64,000 bases of DNA, from the NCBI RefSeq assembly GCF_900499075.1, contig NZ_UIHC01000006.1, positions 1 to 64,000 on the forward strand, read 5' to 3'. The translations under genes were made by a program, and so were the position numbers. This document shows, piece after piece, positions 17,105-26,157 of this stretch (the stretch's first letter is position 1; every line of letters begins with the position of its first letter). Source of the stretch: Roseinatronobacter ekhonensis. GTDB taxonomy: Bacteria; Pseudomonadota; Alphaproteobacteria; Rhodobacterales; Rhodobacteraceae. The notes under the pieces were generated by a model. That model was not told the DNA's origin and searched no databases. It saw only the letters and a list, made by a program, of their open reading frames with translations.

Positions 17105-18559
17105 TTACTCGGGTTCGCCTGATACGATCAAGTGTTCTGCGCAGGGTGCGACCCGCAAGATGTTGGTCGTGCCCGGCTGGTTGAACGGAATCCCGGCGGT
17201 CACAAGGATCTGGTCCTTTTCGGTGCCGAACCCGTATTTCCGCGTCACGCGCACGGCGTTGATAACGGCTTTCTTGAAGCGTTCGACCTCTGCCACCTCT
17301 TCGCAATGCACGCCCCAGATCAGTTGCAGGCGGCGTGCCGTCTTGGTGATCGGGGTCAGCGCCAGAATGGGCACATGCGGGCGCTCGCGTGCGACCAGCA
17401 GCGCGGTCGTGCCCGATTCGGTGAAACAGCAAATCGCGGCTATGTCGGTTTTCTCGGCCAGTTCGCGCGCGGCGGCGACAATCCCATCGGCGATGGAGCT
17501 GTGCTTGACCTTGCGCGACGCGTCGATGATCTCGATATAGGTCGGGTCGTTTTCGACTTCGCGCGCGACATTGTCCATCGTGCTGACGGCCTCGATCGGG
17601 TAATCGCCCGCGGCCGACTCCGCCGACAGCATGATCGCATCCGCTCCCTCATAAATGGCGGTGGCCACGTCCGAAACTTCGGCCCGCGTGGGCATGGGGC
17701 TGTCGATCATGGATTCCAGCATCTGGGTGGCCACGATTACCGGCTTGGCGGCAGCACGCGCGCGACGCACCAACCGTTTCTGGATGGGCGGCACGTTCTG
17801 CACCGGCAGTTCCACGCCCAGATCACCACGGGCCACCATGATCCCGTCAGATACTGCGAGGATTTCGTCAAACGCATCGACCGCGGCGGGTTTTTCGATC
17901 TTCGACAGGATCGCGGCGCGGCCCTGCGCTAGCGTGCGGGCCTCGGACACATCGGCGGCGCGCTGCACGAATGACAGCGCCAGCCAGTCCACGCCCAGAC
18001 GGCAGACGAATTCCAGATCCTTGCGGTCCTTGTCCGACAATGCGGCGACGGGCAACACCACGTCGGGCACGTTAACGCCCTTGCGGTTGGAAATGGTGCC
18101 GCCCACGACCACGGTGCAATCGGCAAAATCCTTGCCGCAGTCATTCACCTTCAGGCGGATTTTGCCGTCATTGACCAGCAGGTTCGCACCCGGTTCCAGT
18201 GCCTCGAAAATCTCGGGATGGGGCAGGGTCACACGCGTTGCGTCACCCGGCTTGTCGGTCAGGTCCAGCCGGAAAGCGGCGCCTTCTTCCAGTTCCTCAG
18301 AGTCGTTCGCGAAAATACCCACGCGCAGCTTCGGCCCTTGCAGGTCGGCCAAAATGGCAATCGGGCGGCCAAGATCGGCCTCTATCTTGCGGATAATTGC
18401 GTGGCGCGCGGCGATATCGTCATGGGTGCCGTGGCTCATGTTCAGGCGGAACACATCTGCGCCGGCTTCGAACAGGGCGCGGATCGTGTCATAGTCGGAA
18501 GAGGCCGGGCCAAGCGTGGCCACGATCTTGATCATACGGTGACGGCGCAATGGCGTCAT
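17105..18559 (-). CDS. pyk: Pyruvate kinase
   Basis: A 484-aa pyruvate kinase, making pyruvate and ATP from phosphoenolpyruvate and ADP. The N-terminal KIVATLGPAS and FRLNMSHGTHDD motifs, the active-site region AILSKIEKPAAVDAFDEIL and MVARGDLGVELP are present, as is the C-terminal allosteric domain. Its length is typical of the family. It is divergent from the DUF1244 gene. Confidence 0.96.
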   Translation of the reverse strand: MTPLRRHRMIKIVATLGPASSDYDTIRALFEAGADVFRLNMSHGTHDDIAARHAIIRKIEADLGRPIAILADLQGPKLRVGIFANDSEELEEGAAFRLDLTDKPGDATRVTLPHPEIFEALEPGANLLVNDGKIRLKVNDCGKDFADCTVVVGGTISNRKGVNVPDVVLPVAALSDKDRKDLEFVCRLGVDWLALSFVQRAADVSEARTLAQGRAAILSKIEKPAAVDAFDEILAVSDGIMVARGDLGVELPVQNVPPIQKRLVRRARAAAKPVIVATQMLESMIDSPMPTRAEVSDVATAIYEGADAIMLSAESAAGDYPIEAVSTMDNVAREVENDPTYIEIIDASRKVKHSSIADGIVAAARELAEKTDIAAICCFTESGTTALLVARERPHVPILALTPITKTARRLQLIWGVHCEEVAEVERFKKAVINAVRVTRKYGFGTEKDQILVTAGIPFNQPGTTNILRVAPCAEHLIVSGEPE

Positions 18560-18741
18560 GTGGTGTCCTCTCTGGTGTTGTGCGTCCTGAGGGCGTCTAT
18601 GATATAGGTATGACAGCCCAGCGTGTCAGGATGAATTCGTTAGCGCAAACACCTACCGATTATGTGCAGAAATGCAAGCCCGCCGCGCTTGACCTGCCAC
18701 TGTCGAATGCGCACCTAAGACCCACAAACAGAGGATATGCA

Positions 18742-19053
18742 ATGGACAGCACCACCCGGACAGAGCTTGAAGCCGCCGCCTTTCGCACCTTGCTGGCGCA
18801 TCTGGACAAACGCAGCGACGTGCAGAACATCGACATGATGAACCTGACCGGGTTCTGCCGCAACTGCCTGTCCCGCTGGTACATGGAAGCCGCGCAGGAG
18901 CGCGGGCTGGACATGTCCAAGGACGCCGCGCGCGAGGTGGTCTACGGCATGCCCTACGAGGACTGGAAGGCCAAGCACCAGACCGAAGCCGATGATGCGC
19001 AAAAAGCAGCTTTCGACAAATCTTTTGCCGAAAATGTCGGCACCAAGGACTGA
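18742..19053 (+). CDS. DUF1244 family protein
   Basis: A 103-aa protein with the DUF1244 core (RSDVQNIDMMNLTGFCRNCL, SRWYMEAA, YGMPYEDWKAKHQ). The structure-genomics family is dimeric with unknown function; the conserved FCRNCL cysteines suggest metal binding. The start ATG 18742 has GAGGAT upstream. It is 3 nt ahead of the DUF5671 gene. Confidence 0.85.
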   Translation: MDSTTRTELEAAAFRTLLAHLDKRSDVQNIDMMNLTGFCRNCLSRWYMEAAQERGLDMSKDAAREVVYGMPYEDWKAKHQTEADDAQKAAFDKSFAENVGTKD

Positions 19054-19056
19054 CGG

Positions 19057-19686
19057 GTGAAACCCCAAGAACAGCTTGCCGCCTTCGTGCAGGACGGGTT
19101 GCGCGCTGGCCATAAGGCCGATGTGTTGCGCGCGGCGCTTTTGGCCGAGGGCTGGTCGCAAGCCGAGGTGTCCGCCGCGTTGGACGGTTGGTCAGATCAT
19201 GGGCTTGGCCTGCCAGTGCCGCGCCCGCAAACGCAAGCCAACGGGCAGGATGCGGTTTTATACGGGCTGATGTTCGTGGCCCTGCTGGCCGTGACCTATA
19301 ATCTTGTCGATCTGGGTTTTGACCTGATCGCAATATGGCTGCCCGACCCGCTGCAAGATCGTCCATATTTCGGCGCGACCCAGTCGATGCGGTGGTCTGT
19401 TGCGCTTTTGGTCGTGGCACTGCCGCTGTTCTTGTGGCTGGACCGCCGCGCGGCCCGTGCACTTGGCAAAGATCCGGGCCAGCGCCGCGCACCTTTGCGC
19501 CGCAAATTCGGGGTGCTGACCTTGTTTCTGGCGGCGCTCGCACTGTTGGGTGCGGCGGTTGCCGTTGTCTATGCCGGACTTATGGGCGTCGTAACTGCCC
19601 AGTTCACGGCCAAGGTGGCGCTTGTCGTCACGATTGCGGCGCTTGTCATTGCATGGTTCCGCGATTTTCTGGAGGAGGCGGGATGA
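19057..19686 (+). CDS. DUF5671-type membrane protein
   Basis: A 209-aa protein. Residues 1-45 are a soluble helical module (QEQLAAFVQDGLRAGHKADVL), like those found ahead of DUF5671 domains. Four transmembrane segments follow, from about residue 68 to 205. It starts with GTG right after the DUF1244 gene and its stop overlaps the next start as ATGA, forming a three-gene unit. Function is unknown. Confidence 0.75.
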   Translation: MKPQEQLAAFVQDGLRAGHKADVLRAALLAEGWSQAEVSAALDGWSDHGLGLPVPRPQTQANGQDAVLYGLMFVALLAVTYNLVDLGFDLIAIWLPDPLQDRPYFGATQSMRWSVALLVVALPLFLWLDRRAARALGKDPGQRRAPLRRKFGVLTLFLAALALLGAAVAVVYAGLMGVVTAQFTAKVALVVTIAALVIAWFRDFLEEAG

Positions 19687-20015
19687 CGCGCTTCACTTCC
19701 AAGCTGTTGGTGCCGTTCACGCTGTTGATGATCGCGGCGGGCCTGTGGCAGGTCGGCGGACCGGGGCAGGCCCGGATGGAGCAGCGAGATGACAGGCGCA
19801 TGCAAGACCTGCAAAACCTGGCGGCATATTTGATATGTGACGCACGCGAAGCCCCCCAGGCGCACTGCGGGACGCAGCCACGCCAGACCGATCGGTTTAC
19901 GCAAGAGCCGTTCACCATCTCTGAAACACAGGTCTGCGCAAATTTCGAACAGCCTGAACGGATTGCCGAATTGTTCGGCGCGCAGGTCAGCAACGGCTGC
20001 TTGGCGCTCAAGTAA
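19683..20015 (+). CDS. Hypothetical exported or membrane-anchored protein
   Basis: A 110-aa protein with one N-terminal hydrophobic segment (LLVPFTLLMIAAGLWQVG) and a mature part holding four cysteines (CDAREAPQAHC, CANFE, NGC), which suggests disulfides in the periplasm. It overlaps the preceding gene by 4 nt. No family is recognised. Confidence 0.7.
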   Translation: MTRFTSKLLVPFTLLMIAAGLWQVGGPGQARMEQRDDRRMQDLQNLAAYLICDAREAPQAHCGTQPRQTDRFTQEPFTISETQVCANFEQPERIAELFGAQVSNGCLALK

Positions 20016-20127
20016 CCAGCACTGAGCTTCCTAAGACTTTGGAAACAGTCTGTTTCTATCAGAATCGTTAACCGAATCACTTTTGCCGCTATTAGTTTTA
20101 ACAATCTGGCGAAAATTGGAAAAAATC

Positions 20128-21030
20128 ATGGCGGGATTCGGTCTGCTCGCGCTGCTATTGGCGTTTGGTGCATTTGGATTGATCGACGGGGGCGATGACA
20201 CGGGCGCGGCCCCCGATGGCGACGACGACCCTGCCACGGATGAACCGCCCGCAGATGGGCCTGCCGACACGGAAACAGGGCTGCCGACAGAACCCGAACC
20301 CGATACGGAACCGGGTGGTGATGTGGATGTGTCGCCTGAAACCGCTGGCCAAGGTGGCCCGGGCGGTGACTTTCTGGTCGCTATCGCAGGTGACCCCACG
20401 TTGAACGGCTTTGGCGGGAACGACACGCTGATCGGAAAGCCCGAATTCAGCACAGAGCTGCGTGGCGGTGCCGGGAATGACACGCTTGTCGTGCTTGACA
20501 ACGATCAGGGGTTCGGCGGCGCTGGCAATGACATCCTGATCGCGGATCAAGTGTCATCGGACGGCGCCGTGCAGGTCTTGAACGGTGGCGCGGGCGATGA
20601 CACACTGGTCACATCCGGCGGCGCGGTCATGGTCGGTGCGGATGGCGATGACGTGTTCGTCATCTCTCCCGGAGGGTTTGATGCGGACGGGAATTTCCAG
20701 AGCATAACCGGCACATCGCTGAACACGCCGCTTATTCAGGATTTTAATCTAGACGAAGACCGTCTGATTATCGACCTTGAGCGCGGCTTTCAGGCGCAGT
20801 TCGACGATATCGTAAATTCCGAGCTTGATCTGCCATCCGGCGCGCGCGGAGACCTTCCGTTCGATGACAGTGTCACCCTAAGCGCGACCCGCAGTGCCGA
20901 CGGGTCGGGCGTTGTTATTCTGGCAAAAGGCCTTGCCATGGCAGAGCTGGAAGGCTTTCAGGACATGGACCCGGCCGATGTTCTGGCCAGCATGAATATC
21001 AACGTGGTCGGCGCAATAATGCTGATTTGA
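20128..21030 (+). CDS. RTX-like calcium-binding repeat protein with N-terminal membrane segment
   Basis: A 300-aa acidic protein. Residues 1-22 form a hydrophobic segment ([18 protein letters not shown]). An Asp/Pro/Gly-rich linker follows (residues about 23-90), then degenerate RTX nonapeptides ([38 protein letters not shown]) and a C-terminal beta domain ([15 protein letters not shown]). The RTX parts bind calcium and fold outside the cell, usually after type I secretion. Here the N-terminal segment suggests membrane anchoring. I start at ATG 20128; a TTG at 20083 is also open. No type I exporter gene is adjacent. Confidence 0.75.
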   Translation: MAGFGLLALLLAFGAFGLIDGGDDTGAAPDGDDDPATDEPPADGPADTETGLPTEPEPDTEPGGDVDVSPETAGQGGPGGDFLVAIAGDPTLNGFGGNDTLIGKPEFSTELRGGAGNDTLVVLDNDQGFGGAGNDILIADQVSSDGAVQVLNGGAGDDTLVTSGGAVMVGADGDDVFVISPGGFDADGNFQSITGTSLNTPLIQDFNLDEDRLIIDLERGFQAQFDDIVNSELDLPSGARGDLPFDDSVTLSATRSADGSGVVILAKGLAMAELEGFQDMDPADVLASMNINVVGAIMLI

Positions 21031-21092
21031 CCAGCGGGCGGGGCGGTCAACGCCGCCCGTGCCCATGGATACTGCGCGCTTCAGACCGCTGC

Positions 21093-21956
21093 TCAGATCG
21101 CGGCCTTGCGGCTTTCTTCTAGGTAGATTTCGCGCAATCGCGTGGCCAAGGGGCCGGGCGTACCGCTGCCCAGATCCGCCCCGTCAATCGCCACCACCGG
21201 CATAACGAAGGTGCTGGCAGAGGTGACAAAGGCCTCATCCGCCGATTTCGCCTCTTCGACGGTGAAATTGCGTTCTTCGACCTGCATCTGTGCCTCGCGC
21301 GCAAAGCGCAGAACAGCGGCGCGGGTGATCCCGTGCAGGATGTCGTTCGACAGCGCGCGGGTCACGATCTTGCCGTCCTTGATGATATAGGCGTTGTTCG
21401 AGGTGCCTTCGGTGATTGCCCCGTCTTGCACCATCCATGCATCATCCGCGCCTTGCTTGAGGGCCATCATCTTTCCCATGCTGGGATACAGCAGTTGGAC
21501 CGTCTTGATGTCACGCCGACCCCAGCGCAGATCGTCTATGGTGACAACCTTTATGCCCTTCTTGGCCTTCGGGCTCTCGACCAGCGCCGCGTTCGACTGG
21601 GTAAACAGGACCACCGTGGGCGTTGTTGTCTCGGGGTCGGGAAAGATGAAATCGCGGTCGCCGGGCGCCCCGCGGGTCACTTGCAGATAGACCATACCAA
21701 GCTCGATCCCGTTCTGGGCAACAAGCTCGCGATGAACGTCCAGCCATGCGTCGCGGTCCATCGGGTTGGCGATGTCCAACTCATTCAGCGACCGTTCCAG
21801 ACGGGTGAAATGCCCGTCGAAGTCGATTAGCTTGCCGTCGATAACGGTCGTGACCTCGTAGACACCATCGGCCATCAGAAAGCCGCGGTCAAAGATCGAC
21901 ACTTTCGCCTCGGTCTCGGGCAGGTAATCGCCATTCACATAAACGATGCGGGTCAA
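21093..21956 (-). CDS. dat: D-amino-acid aminotransferase (class IV PLP enzyme)
   Basis: A 287-aa fold-type IV aminotransferase. The PLP lysine is Lys151 (RRDIKTVQLLYP) and Glu183 (ITEGTSNNAYI) contacts the cofactor. The N-terminal start MTRIVYVNGDYLPETEAKVSI, split here at 20, and DRGFLMADGVYE are typical of D-alanine aminotransferases. It makes or degrades D-Ala/D-Glu from pyruvate/2-oxoglutarate. It directly follows ilvD (stop and start 1 nt apart) and sits 2 kb from dgcN-dgcA, which handle D-glutamate. Confidence 0.87.
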   Translation of the reverse strand: MTRIVYVNGDYLPETEAKVSIFDRGFLMADGVYEVTTVIDGKLIDFDGHFTRLERSLNELDIANPMDRDAWLDVHRELVAQNGIELGMVYLQVTRGAPGDRDFIFPDPETTTPTVVLFTQSNAALVESPKAKKGIKVVTIDDLRWGRRDIKTVQLLYPSMGKMMALKQGADDAWMVQDGAITEGTSNNAYIIKDGKIVTRALSNDILHGITRAAVLRFAREAQMQVEERNFTVEEAKSADEAFVTSASTFVMPVVAIDGADLGSGTPGPLATRLREIYLEESRKAAI

Positions 21957-21957
21957 G

Positions 21958-23799
21958 TTACATCCCCTCTGGCAGTTTGCGGACGGCCCCCATGGCCGCC
22001 GATGTGGTCAGGGCTGCATAGGCGCGCAGCGCGGTAGAGACTTTGCGCGGGCGCGGTTTGGCCGGTTTCCAGCCCTTTTCGTCCTGCACGGCACGGCGCG
22101 CGGCCAGTGTTGCTTCATCCACCATCAATTCGATCCGGCGTTCGGGGATATCAATCTCGATCAGGTCGCCATTCTCGACAATCCCGATCAGGCCGCCCTC
22201 GTCCGCCTCTGGCGACACATGCCCGATGGACAGGCCCGACGTGCCGCCTGAGAACCGCCCATCGGTGACCAGCGCACAGGCCGCGCCCAAGCCTTTGGAT
22301 TTCAGGTAGCTGGTGGGATACAGCATTTCCTGCATCCCCGGTCCACCGCGCGGCCCCTCGTAGCGGATGATGACGACCTCGCCCACCGTGACCATGCCGG
22401 TCAGAATGCCGCTGACGGCGTCGTCTTGCGATTCGAACACCCGCGCGGGGCCGCTGAATTTCAGAATGCTGTCATCCACCCCGGCGGTTTTCACAATGCA
22501 ACCTTGTTCCGCCAGATTGCCGAACAGAACGGCCAAACCGCCATCCTGGCTAAACGCATGTTCCTTGGTACGGATCACGCCTTTCTCGCGGTCGGTGTCC
22601 AGCGTTTTATAGCGGTTCGCCTGCGAAAACGCCTGCGTGGTGCGCACGCCACCGGGGGCGGCGCGGTAGAATTCCTGCACATCGGGGTCATCTGTGCGTG
22701 TCACATCCCACATATCCAGTGCCATGCCCATGGTCGGGCTGTGCACGGTCGGCAAATCGCTGTGCAGCAGGCCCGCGCGGTCCAACTGTCCAAGGATGGA
22801 CATGATACCGCCTGCGCGATGCACGTCTTCCATATGCACATCGTCCTTGGCGGGCGCGACCTTGCACAGGCAGGGCACGCGGCGTGACAGGCGGTCGATA
22901 TCGGCCATGCTGAAGTCGATCCCGCCCTCATACGCGGCGGCCAGCAGGTGCAACACCGTGTTGGTGGACCCGCCCATGGAAATATCCAGCGACATGGCGT
23001 TTTCGAATGCTTCAAAGCTCGCGATGTTGCGCGGCAGAACGCTCTCGTCATCCTGCTCGTAATACCGTTTGGCGTTTTCCACGATCAGGTGGCCCGCGCG
23101 CGTGAACAGCTTTTCGCGGTCGGCATGGGTGGCAAGCGTGGACCCATTGCCGGGCAGCGACAGCCCCAGCGCCTCGGTCAGGCAATTCATGGAATTGGCG
23201 GTGAACATGCCCGAGCACGACCCGCAGGTCGGGCAGGCGGCTTCCTCGATCGCCTGCACCTGCGCGTCGGTATATTTGTCATCTGCCGCGACGACCATCG
23301 CATCGACAAGGTCCAGCGCCTTATCGACGCCTTCGACCTCTATCTTGCCCGCTTCCATCGGCCCGCCCGACACAAAGACGCACGGAATGTTCAGCCGCAT
23401 CGCGGCCATCAGCATCCCCGGCGTGATCTTGTCGCAGTTGGAAATGCAGACCATCGCATCGGCGCAATGGGCATTTACCATGTATTCGGTCGAATCCGCG
23501 ATCACCTCGCGAGAGGGCAGGGAATACAGCATCCCGTCATGTCCCATGGCAATGCCGTCATCCACCGCAATGGTGTTAAACTCCTTGGCCACGCCGCCCG
23601 CTTTTTCGACCTCGCGGGCCACCAGTTGGCCCAGATCCTTCAGATGAACATGGCCCGGCACGAACTGGGTAAAGCTGTTGACGATGGCAATGATCGGCTT
23701 GTCCCAATCACCATCGGTCATGCCTGTGGCGCGCCACAGGCCGCGTGCGCCCGCCATGTTGCGGCCATGGGTTGTGGTGCGGGAACGATATCTGGGCAT
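21958..23799 (-). CDS. ilvD: Dihydroxy-acid dehydratase ([4Fe-4S] E. coli-type)
   Basis: A 613-aa IlvD that dehydrates 2,3-dihydroxy-3-methylbutanoate/valerate in branched-chain amino acid synthesis. It closely resembles the enterobacterial type: [46 protein letters not shown] and [19 protein letters not shown]. The third Cys typical of [2Fe-2S] dehydratases is replaced in the VNSFTQ region, so a labile [4Fe-4S] cluster is expected. A different paralogue lies at 27.2-28.9 kb. Confidence 0.93.
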   Translation of the reverse strand: MPRYRSRTTTHGRNMAGARGLWRATGMTDGDWDKPIIAIVNSFTQFVPGHVHLKDLGQLVAREVEKAGGVAKEFNTIAVDDGIAMGHDGMLYSLPSREVIADSTEYMVNAHCADAMVCISNCDKITPGMLMAAMRLNIPCVFVSGGPMEAGKIEVEGVDKALDLVDAMVVAADDKYTDAQVQAIEEAACPTCGSCSGMFTANSMNCLTEALGLSLPGNGSTLATHADREKLFTRAGHLIVENAKRYYEQDDESVLPRNIASFEAFENAMSLDISMGGSTNTVLHLLAAAYEGGIDFSMADIDRLSRRVPCLCKVAPAKDDVHMEDVHRAGGIMSILGQLDRAGLLHSDLPTVHSPTMGMALDMWDVTRTDDPDVQEFYRAAPGGVRTTQAFSQANRYKTLDTDREKGVIRTKEHAFSQDGGLAVLFGNLAEQGCIVKTAGVDDSILKFSGPARVFESQDDAVSGILTGMVTVGEVVIIRYEGPRGGPGMQEMLYPTSYLKSKGLGAACALVTDGRFSGGTSGLSIGHVSPEADEGGLIGIVENGDLIEIDIPERRIELMVDEATLAARRAVQDEKGWKPAKPRPRKVSTALRAYAALTTSAAMGAVRKLPEGM

Positions 23800-23861
23800 T
23801 TGGCTCTCCTCCGGGGATACGGGCTTGCATTAGCCTATGCGCGCGGTTTGGGAAAGAGCCG

Positions 23862-24839
23862 TCAACCCCATAGCGCCGGCAGCGGGGGGTGCATGCCAGC
23901 ATCGTCGTATTGCAAGGCCGGATCGCGGTCTTCGGCCAGCAACAGCGGGCCGTCCAGATCGACAATATCGGCGCCCTGCGCCACCAGAACGGCCGGTGCC
24001 ATGGCCAACGAAGACCCGACCATGCAACCGACCATCACGCCATAGCCCTCGGAGCGCGCCGCATCGCGCAGTGCCAGCGCCTCGGTCAACCCGCCGGTCT
24101 TGTCCAGCTTTATGTTGACCATGTCATACTTGCCCCGCAGCGCGGGCAGGCTGGCGCGGTCATGGCACGACTCGTCGGCGCAAACGGGCAGGGGGCGCGC
24201 GATCTCTGCCAGCATGTCATCGGCTCCGGCGGGCAGCGGTTGCTCGACCATTTCCACGCCCAGCCGCAGCAGATGCGGGGCAAGATCGGCATAAACCTCG
24301 GCATCCCAGCCTTCATTCGCGTCGATGATGATGCGCGTGCGCGGCGCGCCACGCCGCACCGCTTCCAGACGCGGCATGTCCTCCGGCGTGCCTAGCTTGA
24401 TTTTCAGAAGCGGCCGCATTGCATGCTTGCGCGCGGCGGCTTCCATTTTGTCGGGCGTCTCCAGGGACAAGGTGAACGCGGTCTGGACCGGTGCCGGTGC
24501 TGCCAACCCGGCCATGTCCCAGACCGACCGTCCTGTGCGCTTTGCCTGCAAGTCCCAGAGCGCGCAATCAACCGCATTGCGCGCAGCCCCCGCTGGCAAG
24601 GCCGATTGCAGGGCAGCCCGCTCTATGCCGTCCGGCAGCCCTTCAATCTGCGCGCGCACGGATGCCATCGTCTCGCCGTAGCGCGCATAAGGCACGCATT
24701 CGCCCTGCCCGGCAGACCCGCCGCGCGCGACGTCCACGCGCAACACATCCGCATGGGTGCGTGACCCGCGTGCGATGGTGAACACCTCTGCCAAGGCGAA
24801 GCGATCTTCGTAAATTCCGAACACGCTGTCCTCTTTCAT
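23862..24839 (-). CDS. dgcA: N-acetyl-D-glutamate racemase DgcA (enolase superfamily)
   Basis: A 325-aa enolase-superfamily protein of the dipeptide epimerase/N-acyl amino acid racemase branch. The KxK base pair is Lys146/Lys148 (LLKIKLG). Metal ligands are Asp173 (IIDANEG), Glu199 (EMVEQP) and Asp222 (ADES). The second-side lysine lies in NIKLDKTGG. Because a DgcN-type gene is immediately upstream, it is most likely DgcA, converting N-acetyl-D-glutamate to N-acetyl-L-glutamate in marine D-glutamate catabolism. L-Ala-D/L-Glu epimerase is the alternative. Its start region lies inside a palindromic repeat (24840-24896). Confidence 0.82.
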   Translation of the reverse strand: MKEDSVFGIYEDRFALAEVFTIARGSRTHADVLRVDVARGGSAGQGECVPYARYGETMASVRAQIEGLPDGIERAALQSALPAGAARNAVDCALWDLQAKRTGRSVWDMAGLAAPAPVQTAFTLSLETPDKMEAAARKHAMRPLLKIKLGTPEDMPRLEAVRRGAPRTRIIIDANEGWDAEVYADLAPHLLRLGVEMVEQPLPAGADDMLAEIARPLPVCADESCHDRASLPALRGKYDMVNIKLDKTGGLTEALALRDAARSEGYGVMVGCMVGSSLAMAPAVLVAQGADIVDLDGPLLLAEDRDPALQYDDAGMHPPLPALWG

Positions 24840-24896
24840 CCTTGCCTAAATATCCTGGGGTGAATGGGGCCGCAGGCCCCAGAGGGGCAACGCCCC
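24840..24896 (-). repeat. Palindromic intergenic repeat, copy 1
   Basis: The whole dgcN-dgcA gap is one repeat unit. It has hairpin GGGGCCGCAGGCCCC (24866-24880), hairpin GGGGC-AAC-GCCCC (24884-24896) and, next to dgcA, the conserved tail AGGATATTT..GCAAGGATGAA. A second diverged copy lies at 58529-58596. The unit supplies the AAGG ribosome-binding stretch of dgcA. Confidence 0.8.
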
Positions 24897-25898
24897 TTAC
24901 ACAGATGCCAATGCATCGACCAACCGTGCCGCCCCATGACGGAATGGGTCCACTGCTGGCAGGCCCATCCGCGCTTCGATCTCTGCGTAGCAGTCGCGCG
25001 CGGCCGTGTCATCCAGCGCGGCCGTGTTGACCGATATTCCCACCATTTGGCACGCCGGGTTTGCGACGCGCGCAAGTGCCAGCGCCGTGTCGCGCAGAAC
25101 CTCTAGCGACGGCAGTTCATAGCCCGGCAACCCGCGCATATGCGAGCGTGTCGGCTCGTGGCTCATGATCAGCGCATCGGGCTGGCCGCCATGGATCAGC
25201 GCCATGGTCACGCCGGAATAGGATACATGGAACAGTGATCCTTGCCCTTCGATCAAATCCCAATGGTCGGGATCATTGTCGGGCGTCAGCCATTCGACCG
25301 ACCCTGCCATGAAATCGGCGATAACCGCATCCAGCGGCACGCCATCCCCGGTGATCAGGATGCCGGTCTGGCCCGTGGCGCGGAAACTGGCGTTCATGCC
25401 ACGCGCGACCATCTCGCGCTCCATGCACAGCGCGGTATACATCTTGCCCACCGAACAATCCGTGCCGACCGCCAGACAGCGTTTGCCGCTGCGTTTCTCG
25501 CCATTGGCGATGGGGTATTGCACCGAGGGCACGCGAACGTCATGCAGGCTGCGCCCTGTGGCCTCTGCCACCGCTTTCAGGTCCGGCTCATCGCGCAGCA
25601 GGTTGTGCAGGCCCGACGCCAGGTCGAACCCCTCTTCCAGCGCTGCGATCAGCACCTTTTTCCATGCCGCAGAAATCACACCGCCCCGGTTGGCCACGCC
25701 AATCACCAGTGTTTTCGCGCCTGCGGCCTTGGCCTCTGCCAGTGTCATATCTGGCAGGCCCATATCGGCGCGGCAGCCGTCCATGCGAAACTGGCCCAGC
25801 GCGAAATCGGGCCGCCAGTCCTTTATGCCTTGTGCGACCTTGGCGGCCAGTGGGTCGGGCGCGTCGCCCAGAAACAACAGGTACGGGGTCTGGATCAT
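24897..25898 (-). CDS. dgcN: D-glutamate N-acetyltransferase DgcN (DUF1611 family)
   Basis: A 333-aa DUF1611-family protein. The C-terminal two thirds has a P-loop-like stretch (AVGTDCSVGKMYTALCMERE) and TGQTGILITGDGVPLDAVIADF. Family members paired with dgcA acetylate D-glutamate. I use ATG 25898 (MIQTPYLLFLGDAPD) because GGAGG sits 5 nt before it and overlaps the ATG four codons upstream. It forms an operon with dgcA, separated by a palindromic repeat. The role follows the dgcN-dgcA pairing known from marine proteobacteria. Confidence 0.83.
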   Translation of the reverse strand: MIQTPYLLFLGDAPDPLAAKVAQGIKDWRPDFALGQFRMDGCRADMGLPDMTLAEAKAAGAKTLVIGVANRGGVISAAWKKVLIAALEEGFDLASGLHNLLRDEPDLKAVAEATGRSLHDVRVPSVQYPIANGEKRSGKRCLAVGTDCSVGKMYTALCMEREMVARGMNASFRATGQTGILITGDGVPLDAVIADFMAGSVEWLTPDNDPDHWDLIEGQGSLFHVSYSGVTMALIHGGQPDALIMSHEPTRSHMRGLPGYELPSLEVLRDTALALARVANPACQMVGISVNTAALDDTAARDCYAEIEARMGLPAVDPFRHGAARLVDALASV

Positions 25899-26157
25899 GC
25901 GGGCCTCCATCGTGTGGGGTCGGGTTTGGTCTGTTTTAGCGGAATATCGGGGGAGAGCTTCGTGATTTTGCGCCCTGAACTGCCAATTTTGCGCAGAAAT
26001 TGTCGTATCGGGCTAAAATTATGCAAGGTCTTGCCGCGCGTTGCGCTGCATTGCGGCATTTTATTTGCAAGTGCAGAAAAGTCCTTGCGCGACGGTATGC
26101 AACAATATACCAAAAATCCGCACTGTCCCGACATATCCTGTCCCAAGAGGTTACATC
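25899..26157. promoter_or_regulatory. Divergent promoter region of dgcN and mcl1
   Basis: A 259-bp divergent region. It holds TTTTGCGC twice (25969 and 25990 areas) and, closer to mcl1, TTGCA-AG-TGCAG and TTGC-N10-GCAA. Such TTGC/GCAA dyads could be operator half-sites for a carbon-metabolism regulator, but I cannot assign one. Confidence 0.35.

Noticed and set aside
20400-20640. Short direct repeats considered as a CRISPR-like or satellite array
   Set aside because: They are coding repeats of the [11 protein letters not shown] type inside an intact gene.
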